Assembly (NCBI GenBank): GCA_032718475.1 | Contig: JAUCBJ010002343.1 | Span: 1-35,425, forward strand | Source: Nemertoderma westbladi | Taxonomy: Eukaryota; Xenacoelomorpha; Nemertodermatida; Nemertodermatidae | DNA length: 35,425 nucleotides | Reading direction: 5' to 3' | Part shown: positions 31,694 through 35,425 of the stretch, one piece after another | Position numbering within the stretch: the first letter of the stretch is position 1 | Layout of the letters: each line of letters opens with the position of its first letter | The notes under the pieces: generated by a model | Database searches by the model: none | Told to the model about the DNA's origin: nothing | The model's input: only the letters and a program-made list of their open reading frames with translations | Program-made: the position numbers and the translations under genes

Positions 31694-32520
31694 CGTGTCT
31701 CGCCCCACATTATGTATAATTAATAATTACCTATAAAAAAACTAACCTTTGCTATAAATATTCACTCAAATTATAAAAAAATATTCAAAATTTGAACCTC
31801 CAAATACATTATTATTAAATCCTATTAAACAAATATTGGAAATAATGTTAATGAGATAGGAATATGAGAATATTATTATGTTTACTATAAACAAAATTTA
31901 GGCCTACTTTTTAAAATAATATGCACGTTATCAATTGTAAACAAAAATTGATTAAGCATGTCAACGATTGTTGGAACAAAGACAATAATTTTACAATTAA
32001 ATTATACTGCCTATAAAATCATTTTCAAAAAGTTTCATAACTTTAACCCACATTTGGCGTTGGACTGGAGGTTAATGTAGGTCTAAATAACTAAAAATAA
32101 TAATAAAAAGTGCAATTTATTTATTTAGGATAATGTTGATTTAAATGAATATAACACAGCTGGTGTGAATTAAACCAGCAAAACTGCTTTATAAAACGCA
32201 AAACTTATCTTAAATGTAAGTGATTAGATCGCTGGGTTGGAGATTCACAATGACAGGGCGATCTGATCTGTGATTGGTTAGTTGCACAACACAGAATCAT
32301 AATAATATGCAGTTGAGATACATTTCCCTACAGTATTGCAGTAAAATTGTAGGGAACCATTCTCTCTCATCCCTCCCTCTCTCTCCCTGAAACAATATCT
32401 ATAATGAAACCTATTCAATGCAACTTCCCAATGTTTTCTAGAAGTCATGTACATGGGAAATAATTAGAAACATGATATCGAAAAATTATGAGAAGAAAAT
32501 ATTGTGTGGGGCGAGCCACG
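31694..32520. repeat. Possible element between ~17-bp inverted repeats
   Basis: CGTGTCTCGCCCCACAT (31694-31710) and TGTGTGGGGCGAGCCACG (32503-32520) are imperfect inverted repeats 827 bp apart end to end. The same end sequence occurs once more at 26461-26477. The interior is very AT-rich and non-coding, with a pyrimidine tract near 32360-32390. No target duplication is seen, so element status is uncertain. Confidence 0.3.
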
Positions 32521-32916
32521 AAATATAGGTGAGCCTTTTCGTAAGGTATAATTAGTGGACCGTCTAATGTCGTCGTCGATTAAACTGTTAGAATGTTAGT
32601 AAGTCGGTCAAACATGTATGAAATGGAATCAAACTTGGCACATATGTAGTCTATCCAAAGTTTATAAATTCTACAATCAGACAGTCTTATATAGTTCTTC
32701 TATCGGCCTCTAGGAGGCGAATAGTAAGAAACATAGAAGTAGCTACAAGCTTCTGTAGAATTACTGCTGTATGTAAGCATAATCTATCTATCACTAACAC
32801 TATCAGATTTATCGGCTAGCCTACCGGTATATATATTACACAAAGCAGTTTAGTCTACTACTGAAGATCATTTTAAATTTCCCTCTATAGTAATCTCCAG
32901 GGGTAATCTAACTGGG
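32521..32916. other. Unassigned sequence
   Basis: No ORF, RNA gene or repeat recognised. It contains a small GCCTCTAGGAGGC palindrome near 32706. Confidence 0.4.
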
Positions 32917-34030
32917 CCGTCCTCCAGGGAGACACACTTGCACCATTCTTGTTCATAATTGTGGTTGACTATGTTCTACGCATGTCCTTAGATCATCATA
33001 ATGATGATGGGGTGATGATAACTCCACCTACTGGCTCCAGAAGTCGAGGAAATCCTGCCAAGTACCTAACTGATCTAGACTTTGCTGATGACTTAGGAGT
33101 ACTCTCAGAATCACTAGAGGGAGCCCAACGGCTCCTCGGCTCATTAGAACATGCTGCTTCTAGTGTTGGTCTTTTTATTAACTCCAGAAAGACTCAAAAA
33201 TGTTGACAGTTAACTTTGAAAGTCCTCAGCAAGTCTCTGATCGGATGAGCATAAGCTCAAAGGATGGTATGCTTGAACATGTGGACGACTTCTGTTACCT
33301 GGGATCATGGATTCGGAAGTCAGGTGAGGACCTTCGAATACGTAAGGGAAAGGCAAGGGCAGCCTTGAATAGGCTTTCCAGGATTTGGAAGTCACAGAGA
33401 ATTAATCGGAAACTTAAGGTCCGATTATTTAGAGCAGCAGTAGTTCCAGTACTCCTTTATGGGAGTTAATGCTGGGCCCTAACTGCCGAGGACACCAAAT
33501 CTTTGGATATTTATTATAGGAAGGGATCTAGGGGTCTTAACCTCGAATGATAAGTTTATTTTAAATATACAATAACAAACACCTCGAAAAATACAGCTTG
33601 CCAACACATTGTTACTATAAATAATAAATCTTTGGATGGCACATTCACAAGAATGCTGCGCCGGGTTCATTGTGTCAAGTACAATGCACACATCTCCAAC
33701 CAAACACTATATAACATTGGAGGTGTCTCATTGGTTCCCCCAAGCTTGACACTAGAACAAAATCGCCTCCGCTTTGCAGGACATTGCTTTCACCGTGAGG
33801 ACCAGCCAGTGCATAATCTTGTACTTTGGCAGCCTCATGGAGTGAATAAGCATGGTGGACAGCCCATGACTTTCTTGAGACGCATCTTAAATGACACTGG
33901 CCTTGAAGAAGCGGATGATCTAGCAAATGTCATGGGTGATAGGGAGTTGTGGCGGTGCAATTTTGTTGATAAGCAGGCACAGCATTCTCAAAAATGCTGC
34001 TGCAATGCAGCATGCCGATCCTAGTAGTAG
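32917..34030 (+). mobile_element. RTE-like LINE copy 4, interrupted
   Basis: Starts at motif B (CGTCCTCCAGGGAGACACAC) and ends with CCGATCCTAGTAGTAG. FADDLGVL is retained near 33082. The frame is broken by one extra base near 33195, a TAA at about 33467 and a 117-bp insertion at 33509-33625. The normal stop has become CAA, so the last part (33632-34024) reads on into the 3' UTR. It cannot produce a working protein. Confidence 0.93.
33509..33625. mobile_element. 117-bp insertion with 12-bp TSD
   Basis: AAATCTTTGGAT is present at 33497-33508 and 33626-33637, and other copies of the LINE have a single near-identical site here, so this is an insertion with a 12-bp target duplication. The insert begins ATTTATTATAGG and ends ACTATAAATAAT. 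It is non-coding and related to 30975-31095. Superfamily unknown. Confidence 0.8.
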
Positions 34031-34280
34031 CCCCTATAAATTGCATTTTTGTTGGGAAATAATGTTCTGTGTTTTTAAGAACTTATCGCCCCCCGAGACT
34101 TTACCACCCCTAGTCCTTTATCGCCCCTGTCATTAGATTTTAGGGCCTAATCGCCCCTTTCACCTTTATCGCCCCTGGACCTTATTGCCCCCTGGGAACA
34201 TATCACCCCTCAAATGGTCTTTTATCGCCCCTTGGGGACATATCGCCCCCGGGTCTTTATCGCCCCCGGGTCTTTATCGC
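34031..34280. repeat. Irregular TTATCGCCCC minisatellite
   Basis: TTATCGCCCCT or a close variant (TTATTGCCCC, ATATCGCCCC, CTAATCGCCCC) recurs about every 17-25 bases from 34083 to about 34279. The block begins with CCCCTATAAATTG, shared with 22806-22818, where it also adjoins an RTE copy and a TTATCGCCCC word. Confidence 0.8.
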
Positions 34281-34299
34281 AAGGCTACGCTGTGCTAGA

Positions 34300-34440
34300 G
34301 TATTTGACGCATTGCGGGTTTTATGCCTTGCCATGTCCGCCAAAGCACACATATAGAAGAATGACTTTTATGTCCGTTAAAACACCTATAACGGTACTTT
34401 GCGGGCGAGGGGACTGATTATATCCGCAAAAGCTTTTACA
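34300..34440 (-). repeat. Antisense fragment of a BEL/Pao LTR
   Basis: The reverse complement begins TGTAAAAGCTTTTG and continues with CCCCTCGCCCGCAAAG, GTGTTTTAACGGACATAAAA and TTTGGCGGACATG, closely matching the first part of the 1255-bp LTR. About 80 bases of that LTR, between its TATAACT and CCCCTCG words, are absent. The LTR terminus falls at 34440, directly against RTE copy 5. Confidence 0.85.
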
Positions 34441-35344
34441 GGTGATGATAACTCCACCTACTGGCTCCAGAAGTCGAGGAAATCCTGCCAACTACCTAAC
34501 TGATCTAGACTTTGCTGATGACTTAGGAGTACTCTCAGAATCATTAGAGGGAGCCCAACGGCTCCTCAGCTCATTAGAACATGCTGCTTCTAGTGTTGGT
34601 CTTTTTATTAACCCCAGAAAGACCAAAATTTTGACAGTTAACTTTGAAGGTCCTCAGCAAGTCTCTGATCGGATGAGCATAAGCTCAAAGGATGTTATGC
34701 TTGAGCATGTGGACGACTTCTGTTACCTGGGATCATGGATCCGGAAGTCGGGTGAGGACCTTCGAATACGTAAGGGAAAGGCATGGGCAGCCTTGAATAG
34801 GCTTTCCAGGATTTGGAAGTCACCGATAATTAATTGGAAACTTAAGGTCCGATTATTTAGAGCAGCAGTAGTTCCAGTACTCCTCTATGGGAGTCCATGC
34901 TGGGCTCTAACTGCTGATGACACCAAATCTCTGGATGGCACATTCACAAGAATGCTACGCCGGGTTCATTGTGTCAAGTACAATGCACACATCTCCAACC
35001 AGACACTATATAACATTGGAGGTGTCTCATTGGTTCCCCCAAGCTTGACACTAGAACAAAATCGCCTCCGCTTTGCAGGACATTGCTTTCGCCGTGAGGA
35101 CCAGCCAGTGCATAATCTTGTACTTTGGCAGCCTCATGGAGTGAATAAGCATGGTGGACAGCCCATGACTTTCTTGAGACGCATCTTAAAGGACACTGGC
35201 CTTGAAGATGCGGATGATCTTGCAAATGTCATGGGTGATAGGGAGTTGTGGCAGCGCAATTTTGTCGACAAGCCGGCACAGCATTCTTAAAAATGCAGCT
35301 GCAATGCAGCATGCCGATCCTAGTAGTAGTAGTAGTACTAGTAG
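34441..35344 (+). mobile_element. RTE-like LINE copy 5
   Basis: 5'-truncated just before motif C. It is open in the family frame from 34442 to the TAA at 35288-35290, with FADDLGVL near 34511 and the C-terminal NRLRFAGHCFRREDQPV segment. It ends with the typical short 3' UTR and a TAG-rich tail (35321-35344). It lacks motifs A and B and the endonuclease. No target duplication is visible. Confidence 0.93.
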
Positions 35345-35425
35345 GGTGTTATTCAAATCGGAATCCATTTCTACAAGAAGATTATTTTGAAGGTTATTAA
35401 TTTCCTCCAACATATCTTCCACAAC
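35345..35425. other. Flank to window end
   Basis: 81 bases after the RTE tail with nothing recognisable; short open frames here are fortuitous. Confidence 0.4.

Overview
The window looks like a repeat-dominated intergenic/intronic stretch of an invertebrate animal genome, probably marine. The evidence is the mix of metazoan retroelement types (CR1/L2-like LINE, RTE-like LINE with a trinucleotide tail, BEL/Pao LTR element, tRNA-derived SINE), the frequent TAGGCC and ACCGGT words, and one exon of a conserved bilaterian Ras-like gene. The species cannot be named from this sequence. Nothing bacterial is present.

Left part (1-5345): a foldback/MITE-like repeat (1-199), then a decayed CR1/L2-like LINE whose 3' UTR is split by an RTE-like LINE (2241-5153). 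The RTE insertion is bounded by a perfect 13-bp target site duplication, and the second half of the host LINE 3' UTR, with its hairpin, resumes at 5154.

Centre (5346-19414): one 14.07-kb BEL/Pao LTR retrotransposon with two 1255-bp LTRs that differ at a single base by eye, a 5-bp target site duplication AATGC and a polypurine tract. It encodes Gag and an aspartic protease, but reverse transcriptase, RNase H and integrase are missing. The reading frame passes from protease directly into the linker normally found after RNase H. A second ORF (16633-18081, one in-frame TGA), unrecognised and with a zinc knuckle, fills the place before the 3' LTR. A 2.1-kb TA-flanked DNA transposon sits in the 4.3-kb leader, and the element's own tandem repeats preserve its empty site.

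Host gene (about 19929-20261, minus strand): first coding exon of a RASL10-like small GTPase with a GTAAGT donor. Upstream of its ATG lies an array of 41-bp repeats. Each unit looks like a degenerate copy of the gene's own start region, carries a CRE palindrome (TGACGTCA), and produces short upstream ORFs whose stop overlaps the next ATG as ATGA. This is the most unusual structure in the window.

Right part (21.9-35.4 kb): relics of another reverse transcriptase family; four more 5'-truncated copies of the RTE family; 46-bp, 7-bp and 34-bp tandem arrays, the 34-bp array interrupted by an RTE copy; a tRNA-Ser-like sequence; a tRNA-derived SINE head bracketed by inverted repeats; an antisense LTR fragment; and several AT-rich stretches where I see nothing.

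If the GTPase exon is functional, its downstream exons must lie left of 19929. None is recognisable in this window, so the nested transposons would be within its first coding intron, antisense to the gene.
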